NCBI GenBank assembly: GCA_037042915.1
Contig: CM073195.1
Span: 3,286,001-3,350,000, forward strand
Source: Auricularia sp. M13
Lineage: Eukaryota > Basidiomycota > Agaricomycetes > Auriculariales > Auriculariaceae
Direction: 5' to 3'
Length of the DNA stretch: 64,000 nt
The notes below the pieces were generated by a model that worked only from the letters and a program-made list of their open reading frames with translations, was not told where the DNA came from and did no database searches. Of the stretch, positions 1 through 11,260 are shown in pieces (the stretch's first letter is position 1; every line of letters begins with the position of its first letter). Made by a program: the position numbers and the translations under genes.

Positions 1-1102
1 GTCTTGCTCTACGTCCCGCACGGTGGCGAGCAGCTGGGGCTGCGGGTGGTCGGACAAGAAGACGTCGCGCAGCGCGGTGAAGTATTCCCTGAAGAGCGTT
101 AATCGGCCCATGCCCTGCGCCTCGGCGACGCCGACAAAGCGGAGAAGGTCGTCGCGGGACATGAACGACTCCGCGTCGAATTTTATGCCGGCGATATAGG
201 TGAGCAGACTCCTGTAGTCGTGCTGCGAGAGGCCCTCCTGTTCTGCCACCAGGTCCACAGCGGCCGAGTGCGAGGGCGCAAGGTAGATCGAGTGTAGCAA
301 GCTCGACACACGCCGGGCGCCGCGTTCCAGTTGCCAGCCGCGTTCCCGGAACGCCGAGAGGATGTCCTCAATGAGGCGTGTGCGGTCGGGGATCGTTGGG
401 TTACCGACAATGGCAGTTAACAGGAGAGCGCGAGCCATGTTTACGGGAGGATCGTTATCGGTTTTGAGAGCCGGCTTTTGCATCTGCCGCTTCAGAATGC
501 TGACGGCTTGGAGGATGTCGTCTGTGTCCGCGAACGTTCCTCCGTTTTGGGGATAGACAAGGCCACGGATGATCGCCTGCGCCGGCACCGTTAAGCGGAG
601 GGGTGCCGCGCGCCCACGCCTCGTCGTAAAGGCGGAGGGCTTCGTCCATGTCGAACGCCGTGACAGCATGGATAATCGCCGTAGTCCACATCTTCTCGTG
701 CGGAGTCATACTGAGAACTTCTGCAATCCGGTCGACGTCAGAGAGATGATACGTATTGCGGCCAAGCATGATGGTGAGTAGGCGTTCGTCGGGACGCAGG
801 CTCGCGATCTTTGGCGTATGAAGGAGGTCCCGAACATCAGTGAGCGCGCGCTCCAGTGGAAGTTTGGAGCACAGTTTACGCGCATCTGAGTAGAGTTCGC
901 GCAATAGTGAGGCCTCGCTCTGTGGTTCCTCGTTCAGATCCTGACGAGACGATCTAGCTTTGGCCCTCGAAGTCGCGTTGCGCTGTAGCTGGAGTTGGAC
1001 GCGTCGAGCAACATCGAATGACAATGGCACTTGACTCGCAGTACGTGCAAACGAGTACGTAGTACGAGCTCGGGCGAGTGCATTCGCAGCTGCAAGATAC
1101 AT
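1..1102 (-). CDS. Mitochondrial-type helical-repeat protein (PPR-like), 5' part
   Basis: The reading starts at the ATG at 1102 with an arginine- and alanine-rich, acid-poor segment typical of a mitochondrial presequence. It then runs as amphipathic helices with PPR-like spacing; one segment reads FDMDEALRLYDEAWARG. An in-frame ATG at 1180 is also possible. The frame changes by one base at the G run 600-603. Beyond it the adjacent frame continues as fluent helical sequence (VPAQAIIRGLVYPQNGG) to the window edge, so the gene continues off the left end. PPR-like proteins commonly bind organelle RNA. The fold is inferred only from helix pattern and no named family was recognised. The break looks like an assembly indel because coding sense is kept on both sides. 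Confidence 0.55.
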
Positions 1103-1859
1103 GGCGGCTGGCGGAAAAAAGAGACGCGTCTCGGCGTCTGCCGAAGCCCACCGTGTTCCGCGTTCGCGACTGGACACCACGCATTTCGTTATATAGGCAG
1201 GAAATCATATACTATCAAGCTTATGGTTAAATTACAGTTCTGAACTTGATGCTGGCTCATCAGGGATTAATCTCACCTTGTTCTCAAAGCTTCAATAAGT
1301 TGAATTCCATTGAGACGGTCCTGACCAAACCAAACAAGGGGTGTCCAAGAAAAAAAAAAGTTACACAGGGTCCAAAAAACGAAATAAGCTCTCCAGCGGA
1401 CCCCTCCCTCCCTCCCTCCTGCCAATCCGGTAATATGCATTTGCCTCCGGTTCTAGATTACGGGATCATCGCGATAATTCTGAACAGTATTCAGACACAT
1501 GAATTCCTGAATTAGACCCGGATGGTCTCTAATGACCTACTTGTGAATAGTATGCTCATGTTAGGGTTCAAACAAGGTTAATTTCAGGTGGTCATACAAG
1601 TCTTGGGACCTCTATGCAGCTTCGAGATGGATTTCGGAGGCAAATACTCAATTTTCAAAAAACGAAATAAGGTCCTCATCGGACCCCTCCCTCCCTCGTC
1701 CTCGTGCTATCGGATTTTGCCGATGGACACCCCTTGAAACCAAAAGACGTCTCTTAGGTAGCGCTTGGGCCGTGAAGTTGAGTCATTGGAAGCTATCGAA
1801 GGGACAAGGTCGGAGGACAGTCCGAAGTCGAGGCCGGCTGTGACCGACGACGAATTAGC
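1103..1859. other. Intergenic region with short direct and inverted repeats
   Basis: No gene is seen between the divergent gene at 1102 and the dehydratase at 1860. The stretch holds pyrimidine-rich CCTCCCTCC tracts and a repeat arrangement listed separately. It should contain both promoters. Confidence 0.5.
1336..1735. repeat. Nested direct and inverted repeats
   Basis: A 16-nt direct repeat lies at 1373-1388 and 1656-1671. Each copy is followed by a second shared 18-nt block (1397-1414 and 1680-1697) containing CCCTCCCTCCCTC. The pair is flanked by a 12-nt inverted repeat at 1336-1347 and 1724-1735 (AAGGGGTGTCCA against its complement). It may be a small decayed element or a duplicated promoter module. 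No coding capacity is visible. Confidence 0.5.
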
Positions 1860-4254
1860 ATGCACCGATTTTCGAGGCGGGCGTTGTCGACGACCCGACG
1901 CGTCCACAACGAGCCCGTGCTCAACAGATACTCGCGCAATGTCACCCAGCCAAAACAGCAGGGCGCGAGCCAGGTCTGTGCCGCACTCAATGTGCCAGCG
2001 CCGTCGAATTTAATTTCTTCAGGCCATGCTCTACGCGACGGACGGCGTAGACAGCGAGGCCGACCTGAAAAAGCCGATGGTGGGCATAGGCAGCATATGG
2101 TATGTGGCTCTGGGCGCGTGCGTATAGGTCGTCCTGACGCGCGCAAGGTACGAGGGCAACCCGTGAGTCACGCGCCACAGACGCCGCTGGAACGCGCTCT
2201 CAACGCCGGGGTTCAGATGCAACAAGCACCTGCTGGACGTCGGCAAGCAGGTCAAAAAGTCCGTGCTCGACGCGGGCATTATTGGCTACCAGTTCGGCGC
2301 CGTCGGTGTTTCGGACGGCATATCCATGGGCACCGCTGGAATGCGATATTCCCTGCCCTCACGAGACCTCATTGCGGACTCCATAGAGACCGCTGTCGGT
2401 GGCCACTGGCTTGACGGCGCTGTGGTCATCCCTGGTTGCGACAAAAACATGCCCGGCGTGCTTATGGGTGGCAAGTCATGAGCTTCTCGTTTGGCTGGCT
2501 GAAATCTGAAGGATTCGTTCAGTCGCACGGCTGGACCGACCCGCCATCATGGTGTATGGAGGGACAATTCGGACGGGACACTGTGCGGGGCCAGTCCCTC
2601 CGCCCGAGCAACCTTTAGACATTGTCTCTGCGTTCCAGTCGTATGGCAAGTATCTTGCCGCCGGACAAACTCCTGCTGCAGAGCAGGAGCGTGCAAACAC
2701 TATTCGAAACGCCTGTCCAGGCGCTGGTGCCTGCGGCGGCGTATGTCCATCGCAAACGCTGCTTGCTTCCGCTACTAAACGACGCGCAGATGTACACTGC
2801 CAACACGATGGCGTCCAACGCCGAGGTACTCGGCATGACGCTTCCCGGCTCGTCGTCCTTCCCCGCCGAGTCTCCCGAAAAGAAAGAAGAATGCGCTGCT
2901 ATCGGCCCTACGATGCGCAACCTCCTGGAAAAGAACATCTTGCCCAGCCAAATACTCACCAAGGAGGCTTTCGACAATGCCATTACGCTCACAATGATTC
3001 TCGGCGGCTCGACAAACGCCGTGCTGCATCTTATCGCCATTGCCGAAAACGCTGGCGTCCGCCTTGGGCTTCGGGACTTTGAGCGCATCGCCGACAAGAC
3101 GCCCGTCCTCGCCGACCTGCGTCCGAGCGGCAAGTACTTCTTTGAGGATATCTACAAGCTTGGCGGTATTCCGAGTGCGTCACTAACTGCCCGCCTGAGC
3201 CTACACTGACCGCGCTGGGCTCCCTTTCAGAGATTTTGTACTATCTGCTCGAGAACAACTTCATCAACGGCGATACGATGACCGTCACTGGCAAGTCGCT
3301 AACAGAAAACTTGATGGAGTGGGTCGGAAAGCACGGGAAACTGCCAACAAACCAGGATGTCATCCGGCCTCTGTCCAACCCGATTAAGACGACTGGTCAC
3401 ATTCGGTAACGCCGTTCCCCAACCTCCATCCGCCTCGCTAACATCAACGCAGCGTACTACGGGGAAATCTTGCTCCGGGTGGTGCCATTTCGAAGATTAC
3501 CGGCAAGGAAGGCTTGGAGTTCGAGGGACGCGCGCGCGTGTACGATTCTGAGGAGGCTTTCGTCAAGGACTTCGAGGCCGGCACCTACGTCAAGGGCGAG
3601 AAGGTCGTCGTCGTGCTGCGCTACCTCGGCCCGCGTGGCGGCCCTGGCATGCCCGAGATGCTCAAGCCGACGAGCTTGATCATGGGCGCCGGGCTGGGCG
3701 AGGACGTTGCGTTCGTCACGGACGGCCGCTTCTCCGGCGGGTGCGTCTCTGGCTTCCCCGCGCTCTTCTCACGGTACTCACACCCATCTCTTCCTAGATC
3801 GCACGGCTTCGTCGTGGGGCACGTCGTGCCGGAGGCGATGGCGGGCGGGCGCATCGGGCTCGTGGCGAACGGCGACATGATCAAGATCGACGCCGTCGCC
3901 AACACGATCTCGCACATCGTCTCGCGCGAGAAGCTCGAGAAGCGGCGGCGGCGCGCGCCGCCGCGCGAGGGCCTCAAGCGCGGCTGGCTGAAGCTGTACA
4001 GCCTGAACGTCGAGAACGCCGCGCGCGGGTGCGTGCTCGGCATCCGGCGCGACATCCGCTCGCGCCTCGTCGACTTCAAGACGCCCGCGTTTCAGACGCA
4101 ATACAAGCTCAACAAGAGCCGCCAGGACGCGCGCGAGCGCCAGACCGTCGAGGCCACCCTCACCTGGGCCCGCAAAAAGGGCGGGACCGAGGTCAAGAAG
4201 GCCGGCGAGCGCGCAAAGCTCGAGGCGGAGGCGGCTGCGGAAAAGTCGGGTTGA
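1860..4254 (+). CDS. ILV3: Dihydroxy-acid dehydratase, mitochondrial
   Basis: This enzyme dehydrates dihydroxyacids to 2-ketoacids in valine, leucine and isoleucine synthesis, using an Fe-S cluster in the mitochondrial matrix. Nine exons: 1860-1973, 2023-2099, 2148-2162, 2217-2470, 2523-2740, 2790-3174, 3231-3405, 3453-3740 and 3798-4254. They sum to 1983 nt (660 aa) with no frame break. The N-terminus ([14 protein letters not shown]) is a presequence. Conserved blocks seen are [46 protein letters not shown] and [10 protein letters not shown] (cluster cysteines), [10 protein letters not shown], and VTDGRFSGG. Exon 3 is only 15 nt. Intron 2471-2522 starts with GCAAGT, a GC-AG intron. Intron 3741-3797 is 57 nt with no in-frame stop. 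A charged tail of about 80 residues follows the usual GCV end. Confidence 0.95.
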
Positions 4255-4448
4255 GGTGGCGCAGGTTGTGGTAGACTTGTTTTTTTGCATTGATGGCTTG
4301 CTATTCCACTCATTATATAATCCAACTGCAAACACATTTATCTACATTGAGGGCGACGAATCCATAGATGGCACACATGCAGATGATACAGGCTACAGAC
4401 GGTAAATCAAGACAGCATCGACAGCGGAACTCGGGGCGCAGAAAGGGC

Positions 4449-5115
4449 TCAGGCGCCCTTGACATCGTATTTGAGCTTGTCAAGTGCTCTGATGCTTTCT
4501 TCATTGGCCTTCATCGCAGCAATGCCAGATACGACACCAGCCATAATGAAGCTGGTAATCGCCCACCAAAAGAGCTGCGCAAAGTCCGTCGTCCGCAGGA
4601 CAAAGCATACAGCTAGCGCCATATTGGACAGCAGGAATACCGCGGTGTTGTTTATTGGAAGTGCGGGAGAGGATCGGGTTAGCACGGCCAGTGCAAGCAA
4701 GTGCAACGCGACGTGCACCACGGTGAACGGTTTAGCCAACGGTATGAGAGGCTGACCCCCGCCTGGTGAGTGAAATATGTTGACCAAGGGGTGGCTATCA
4801 GATTTGGTGTCGAAGAGAAACTGCAGTTGACTAGTACGTCGTATTAGTCGTTGCGAAAATTCGCCAGCACCGACAGCGCACAGGCATAGCGACATGACGA
4901 CAGGCACGCAAAGAAAAGCAGAATTGATAGCAAATGAGCTCGCGTTGTCCTGGCGAAGCCTGCTCAGAACCTGTTCCTGTTCTAGGAATTGTTCAATTGA
5001 AACGACAAGGGGACGCGAGGCGCAAACCTTCTTCATCGAGAACTGGCACAGGACCCTCATCATCCGAGTCGTGGCGATTGTATGTTCTTCGTTGGCGTAA
5101 CTGTGCGGCGCTCAT
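4449..5115 (-). CDS. Four-TM membrane protein of unknown function
   Basis: Exons 5028-5115 and 4449-4981 are joined by a 46-nt intron and give 206 aa with no frame break. The N-terminus (MSAAQLRQRRTYNRHDSDDE) is charged and cytosolic-looking. About four hydrophobic segments follow, the last around LFWWAITSFIMAGVVSGIAA, and the protein ends in a charged tail (LDKLKYDVKGA). An optional in-frame 54-nt intron (GTCGGT...CTGCAG) could remove the part after LCLCA; I cannot decide between the two forms. It is convergent with the dehydratase gene. No family was recognised. The topology resembles small ER or organelle proteins, but that is inference. Confidence 0.7.
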
Positions 5116-5319
5116 GGTGTGGTAGGCGGTAAGGACGAGGAGCGCTTTGAGACTCAGATTGGACACCTCAGCTGAAGTTAACCCGTCCAGTTCGTTCATA
5201 CAGTAGTACGTGTCAATAAATTGTGGGTTTACAAATAAACACATGCTGAGCGCGTCGAGCGCCTCTAAGCACACGAACGAGCATCAAGTCGACGAGTACA
5301 AGCTAGGTAGAACAACAGG

Positions 5320-6877
5320 CTATGTGCCGCGCGAAAGCATCTGCAGCGCCTGGCTCGTGCTGATGATGGTGCCATTGCTGCTCCTGCTCGTGCTGGTCTG
5401 CGAAAAGGCCGGCGACGGCACGTCGAGGTGCGCCGGGCGCTCAGCTGGGAGAGTGACAAACTGCGCCGTGGCAGTCTGCGCAGGCGGCGAGATGATGGCG
5501 GGCCCGACGTTCCTACCGGAGCCCACGGACGACTGGCGCGACATGACGCCGTCGTGGACTATGGCCGGCGTCACGGGCACGATGAACGCCTCGCCGAGCT
5601 GGGCATTGAGCGACGAGGCGCGAGTCTCCACAGTGTTCTCTGTCCACGTCGACGGTGTCGTGGACAGTTTCTTGCGCAGATCGCTGTCACTGATGGACGC
5701 AAGCATCGAGTTCCTTGCTGGACCCGGGGTTGCTGCAGAAGAAAGCGGCGCGGACGGCGGCGGCGTAAACGGAGCCGGCGGCGAGTCGCCCGGCGAGGCC
5801 ATCGCTGGCGAAATTATGGCTGGCGGCGAGAAGGGGTTCGTGAGCGTTCCGCCCGATGAAAGCGCAGCACCACCGGCGGGCGATAATGGACCTGGCGAAG
5901 CAGCATGCGCGACGGCCTGCGAAGATCGCCAACCGGAGCTGGGCGGGACAGCGTCCACGTTGCTGTACTTGCGGTGCGTCTTGCGGAAGTGACGCACGGC
6001 GAAAAATGTTGCAAGCAGAACTGCGACGGCCAGCGCGCCGCCGACCGCCCCGGCAATGATCGTGCCCTTGGAAATCTCATGGGTCTGAGGATCTGGGGAG
6101 ATAGCTGATTCCTTTGAACCCGAAATTGAAGAAGTCGAAGAAGGCGTGGGTGTTCTTGACGAAGAAGGGAGTGTCGTTGACGCTGTCGAAGAGGACTGTA
6201 AACAAGACGTGTCGGAGCCCTGTGCGACAAGAAAGCGTGCTGAAGGGTAGAAAATCGTCTTGCTATTGAGGTCGGCACTGCTGCCCTGGAGCGAATAGTA
6301 GTACCCCGGTGGTACGCGCAGTTGCGGCAGCAGGAACGAGTGATTTGTCGTGCGAACGGGCGTCGCATGTACCAGCGTCGCAGTCACAGGGATAAGCGGT
6401 TCTTGTGCGTCTTGTGGGCCTTGTCTCCGGAAATGCCGAGACCAGAACGGATGTGTAGTGTCCCTCGATTCCAGAGAGGCGGAAGTGGTTGTGCCAGACG
6501 GCGACGACGACGAAGAGGTGCTGTCTGGCGGCCGTTGCAGTACATTCACGTTCGTAATCGAAATATCCAAAGTCGCATCGTCCGGGAAGTTGCCGGAGTA
6601 GAACCAGACTAACTCAAGAGGCTCGCAGGCTACAGGGTTGGCCGGAACGGGGAATGCGACCGCTGGTGCGTCTGGGTCGGCCGCCAGCGCGCCTGCGAGG
6701 TTGGGTTGCTCATCGAAGATGCCACGAGCAATCCGTGTGGGAGCGAGCATCTGCATTCTGCCTGAGCTTGAGAGTACTGGTAGGGCAAGAGAGCAGCGTA
6801 CCCGCTCAGAGTCAAAGCAGACCGGTGACGGAGCCCGCCAAAGGAGACGGAGAAGAAGAGGAGTTCAAGAACACCAT
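5320..6877 (-). CDS. Single-pass membrane protein with Ser/Thr-rich ectodomain
   Basis: Exons 6823-6877 and 5320-6776, separated by a 46-nt intron, give 503 aa. The first exon places the ATG at 6877 and fixes the frame. The ectodomain includes ACEPLELVWFYSG and PPGYYYSLQG, then a Ser/Thr/Pro stalk, then one TM segment (GTIIAGAVGGALAVAVLLATF) followed by basic residues (RHFRKTHRKYS). The cytosolic tail is long, Ser/Pro-rich and disordered. The architecture (beta-sandwich-like ectodomain, stalk, TM, disordered tail) recurs in uncharacterised Agaricomycete surface proteins. The N-terminus is only weakly hydrophobic, so secretory targeting or a further upstream exon is unsettled. Confidence 0.7.
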
Positions 6878-7428
6878 CAACTCCGCCGCATGCCTATCCT
6901 TTGTGCCGCTCGTACACATTGCAATGTAAACTCGAATTTACTGTAATCGTACTACCTACGCTTTCCTGTCACCTAAAATCTACATGAAACCTTGCAGTGC
7001 GTGTAAAAGCCATAAACCTTTACAAAATACGAGGAATCCCCTTGAAGAACCGAATTAGCGGCGCCGTGATGCATGATCTCGGATATAACGGGCACAAGAT
7101 CAAGATAGGAACAGAGATCACAGCGAATGATAAAGGGGCTGACGGCAACCGAGGAAATGAACTTAGTCAGCATTGGACATGTCGCTTGCACAATAAAGAA
7201 TTACTCTTCGGAATGGAAGAGAATCACTCTGTAAATATCACATTACATACAGCCAGACAGCCAATACTACATAGGCCTACTGTAAGATGCACACATGGCC
7301 ATGAAGCCTTCTTGCAGCTTCTAGTCCTGATGTTTCAGACAGATGATCTCCCCCACGTATGCGGTATGCCTCCATGGAGCGGTGGTATATTCACCTAAAG
7401 CTCGTACGCCATGGCGCGGTATTCGCAA
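6878..7428. other. Intergenic, no gene recognised
   Basis: Open frames on the plus strand here have no domain-like sequence or convincing splice structure. Nothing else stands out. Confidence 0.4.
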
Positions 7429-7681
7429 TCATGATCCCCGCAACGTCCCAGGCCTCCAGGTATTCGGTTGCGGCTGTGGCGAGAGGCCCAAGCCAGTCGC
7501 ACCGTGAGTCGTCTTTTGTGAGTTTTCAGCACTGGGCGTGCCGCGGCCGTTATACTCCGGTGTCGAAATCATCTATGACTGCATCTCGCCTGTTGCGACA
7601 GCGCCGCAAGATCGCAAATATCGCTAGGCCTAAGAGGATACCATCGAGGATGGACGCGATGACGAGGACGACAATCGTCAT
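7429..7681 (-). CDS. Small single-TM protein, or 3' end of a larger gene
   Basis: Two exons, 7556-7681 and 7429-7512, flank a 43-nt intron and give 69 aa. The product is one hydrophobic helix (IVVLVIASILDGILLGLAIF) followed at once by basic residues (RRCRNRR) and a short Pro/Gln tail. The same layout occurs in the neighbour at 8309-8839. It could be the last exons of a larger gene reaching toward 8040, where an open frame rich in Pro/Ser/Thr lies on the same strand, but I could not find a phase-consistent join. Confidence 0.35.
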
Positions 7682-8308
7682 GCAATTGAGCGCCTTCGAG
7701 TGGAACTGATGCAGGACTCAGGTAAGCTTGCGAAGATTATGTATACCTCTTAGATCCTAATTTCCTGCTTTCCCGTGTGAGACGAAACAAATCTGCCAGT
7801 ACCGATGTATGGCACTGACTGAGGACGGTGGCGGGGTCGTCGGCACCGCCGGCTGCGGGCAGCGCCCGTGGCCACCGTTGTCGCAGCTAGCTGTGCCCTC
7901 GCTCTGTCTCAGTCGAACCTGTCTAAACCCTCGAAAGAAACTGAGATCCCGTGTCGGGAAGATTAGCAGGGTTGTAGGTTCTAATCGTACATAATAATTG
8001 GTCCTTGCAAAACCGGGACAAATAAGTTTGCTTGTACTGCACATGAGACAACGTTAACGTGCACAGGACTCGGAGACTCAGGAGTCAAAAACATTTCAAC
8101 AACGATAATAATGATAGTGCTAATCAAATACAACACCATGCTCAAGGAGACGATGCAGAGTCAAGGTCAGAAGAATGTGAAAGTTCATGTCCTGTACGAT
8201 CATAAGGAAGCAGCGTCCGTGTCCACGCCAGCGGGATATATAACAACCCTCACAATCAAGTGCCCCCGCACTTGCAGCGTGAGAACATGAAGGGCCGCAC
8301 AGCCGGGC
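7682..8308. other. Intergenic or unresolved exons
   Basis: A minus-strand open frame at 7757-8044 with a Pro/Ser/Thr-rich segment could be an ectodomain exon of the gene at 7429-7681. Splice phases do not join cleanly, so it is not called. Confidence 0.3.
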
Positions 8309-8839
8309 TCAGCCTCCCCACGGCCGTGTCGACGGGCCCGCGATCCCCTTCCCGAATCGCCAGCTCTCGCGCCCCCTGCGAGATGACTTGTATATGCTTG
8401 CAATGGACGAGCGGTGCGCTTTCCTTGACTTCTGAGGAGGGTCGTCGCGCGTCATTGCTACAGGAGGCTCGGCGAGCGCAGCGCCCGCCCACGCTGCTGA
8501 CGGGAGTATTGGCGCGGTTGCAGGGAATTCCGTTACTGTCGTAGAGAGCGGCTGAGAAGACGTAGAGGTAGACGCAGGCCTTGAAAGCGCGGCCCAAGAC
8601 GAGCCGGTGTTCGGAATCTCCTGCATGCCCTCCATGTCGTTCTGCGCGACTTCGAGATCGTCCGAGTGGCGTGATGGTCCGCGGAGGCCACCCCAACTGC
8701 GTTTTCGCGAAGATACGAAGATGTACAGCGCGCATGCTGCGACAGCAGCAGCTAGTATGAGACATATTGCGAGAATGCCCGCCGGGGGAAGGCCCACGCG
8801 CTGCGAGTTTTCCGCGCCTGACATGAAGAGGGCTACCAT
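8309..8839 (-). CDS. Small single-pass membrane protein
   Basis: A single open frame of 176 aa. A short N-terminus is followed by one TM segment (GILAICLILAAAVAACALYI), then a basic stop-transfer cluster (SSRKRSW) and a cytosolic tail rich in Ser, Thr, Pro and Arg. No domain was recognised. The sequence before the TM (GAENSQRVGLPP) looks like a juxtamembrane stalk, so an upstream ectodomain exon may have been missed. It shares its layout, not its sequence, with the genes at 5320-6877 and 7429-7681, suggesting a local group of surface-protein genes. Confidence 0.45.
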   Translation of the reverse strand: MVALFMSGAENSQRVGLPPAGILAICLILAAAVAACALYIFVSSRKRSWGGLRGPSRHSDDLEVAQNDMEGMQEIPNTGSSWAALSRPASTSTSSQPLSTTVTEFPATAPILPSAAWAGAALAEPPVAMTRDDPPQKSRKAHRSSIASIYKSSRRGRESWRFGKGIAGPSTRPWGG

Positions 8840-9289
8840 GCTGAATGCTCAAAAACTTTCGCCTGAGGAGCGCGTAAGGATGGCCTTCCGCTTCGTTGTG
8901 GGGTGTTGAAACTTCCAGGACGAGATGCGAACATTTTGTACTCGATATAGAGCTGTAGATTGGGATCTGCACCCGCGTTTGGAACGTCGCGGCAGTGCTT
9001 CAGTATGCATTGGATGTGCTGCATGTTTACACGCGGCACCAATTTGCGGACCGCCTTGTACTGCTTTCAATTCACTTCGACTGAGAACGTGACGACATTG
9101 CTATGCTCACCTTCTAGGTGCAGTCCAGGCACACTGCCGGTCAAAGGCCAGCCTGTCGCATTTCAACGCAATGAAGAGATCGATGCTTCATGATGCTGTG
9201 AACAGCAAAGTCAAAGTCAAAGTAAACGCCGCACCGCCCGCAGGAGTCCCGAGCGCAGCAACCGATCGACACTGATTTCAGGCCTCCAG
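8840..9289. other. Intergenic, no gene recognised
   Basis: Short open frames on both strands show no recognisable motif. The region holds the tetraspanin 3' end and possibly an upstream exon of the gene at 8309-8839. Confidence 0.35.
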
Positions 9290-11229
9290 TCATATACGCC
9301 CGTATCCCAGCCCAACTCTCACGTCTGAACTGGTTCCACGGCTAGTCTGCGAAGACGCGGCCCCTCTCAGTCCTTCGCGCATAGCCCTATCCCAGCCAAT
9401 GCGTGTCTCGTTCGTCGTGCTTCTTCGACCCCAGCCCATGCTGTTCGCGTATCGTGGCCGCGAGTCGTCTCGCTCCATCGAATGCGCTTGCAGCACCGGA
9501 GGCCGGGCCAGCGATAGACCCAGGTCAATGAGCTTCTCCGCTGAGCGGCGCTGCTCAGCCAAATACGCCCGCACGAGCTCCGAGTTCGCTCGTACGTCCG
9601 CAGCCCTGGTACAAAAGTGTGAGATTCATTATTCTCTTCACAAATGCCATGTACGCACGTCAAGCGATAATATTTGGGTGTCAGGCCCTTCCCAAAGGTG
9701 CTGGAGCGGCCTTGTCAATGGAATGCCGCAAACGAAATTGGTGGTGCGTACCTGGTAACGTGATTCGAACACAAGAGCGCGATGACCATGTTGGCAATAT
9801 GCAGCGGCACGAGGACGAATAGATGGATATACACCCTGCGCAGAGCCTGGCTTTGGTACGCCAACAGCGCTGCCTTACACCCACGCAGAGGCCCACGTGG
9901 ATAGCATTTATTGGAAAATACCGCTTGGTCTGTGAATGGTCTAATCAGACTCTCGCAGTGCCCGCCGCGAGTCGAAAACGCTTACGCAATGGCGTATAGT
10001 ACCCACAGCAGTGCAACTGCGCTCTGAGGCGTCAGCACAGCTGGAAGTTGGTTGTAGACTCGGATTTGAGCACGCACAGAGTTCTGGATGATTAACCGGC
10101 CTTGCTCAGTCCACCATTCACTCCACGCCAAATTCAGCTTCAATTCCAGGCTGAGATTCGCACGCTTGTACGCCGTGTAGGCCGGGATGAGGATGGAGGC
10201 GAAGCAGGGGAACAGAAGCATCACGTAAAATGCAAGCAGGGGGCGCGCGTTGAGAAGCGTGCCCGTCATGCCGATCAGACTTGTGAGGACGATGAGATGC
10301 GTCGCGAAGAGGAGGACTGCCCGACGGATGTCAATGCGAGATGCGATCGGGCCAGAGGTGGATGTGGTGGGGTCGCACATACGAGGATGTCGTAGTTTGT
10401 CACGTAGAAAACGTCCGCTTGCTCGAAGGCTATACGCAGTGAGAATAAATTAGCGAGCTCGGTGTTCGTATAGAAATGCGAACCTTGGTACCATGTAAGC
10501 AGCGTCAACGTCATTCCCACCATGCCATACACAAACACCTGAGGCAATTCATTCAGTACAACCACGCGCATTGAACAAGCAATTTCCGAAAGTGCTCACT
10601 GTCGAAACCGAAAGAAGCAGGACCCATTTCGAGGAGGCCATAACCCCACGCTTTGGACGCCCAGCAAGCCCCCATCGTATATATCGTCGGGCGTCGTCCG
10701 CGGGAGAGGAAACTTGTGCGCCAAATGTCGTGCGACCCGGCTCGGCGGCGGGTTCGCCATCCGAGCGCGACTTGCTACGTCGCGGAAGTCCTCCTCCGGG
10801 GGTGAAAAATTATGCGAGGTGACGGTGGGCGCGATCGTTTGCCGGGTGCCGACGGACGACAGGTCGCTGATGGCGATGCTGACGGGTCTCGTGGCGGGTG
10901 CATGAGGGACGTCCAGGAGATTCTGCTGAGACGTGATTGTCTCCCTGGTGCCGACAGACGACACGTCGCTGATGGCGATGCTAACGGGTCTTGCGGCGGC
11001 ATGAGGGACATCGAGGAGACTCTCAGCCTGCGGCCGATCCGACTGGGAGGACGCTTGCCACGCCGTGACGCGCTGTACGACGTCGTGCAGCGTGCGACCG
11101 GCGCGCCCGAAGTCCGGCGTCGGCAGGCGCGGGATCCAGGAGGTCTCCTTAACCGGCAGCGGCGGAGAGCTTGCAACGCCAGCAAGAGGGGTGAGAGGGA
11201 TTTGCGCGAGCTCGCTGAGATATACAGGT

Positions 11230-11260
<31 letters not shown>

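Noticed and set aside
6997-7709. Two plus-strand open frames of 116-133 codons
   Set aside because: No motif; the second is opposite the better-supported small TM gene on the minus strand.
10275-10571. Separate small gene starting at ATG 10571
   Set aside because: This ATG lies inside tetraspanin intron 10539-10599; the downstream sequence is the tetraspanin TM1-TM2 region.
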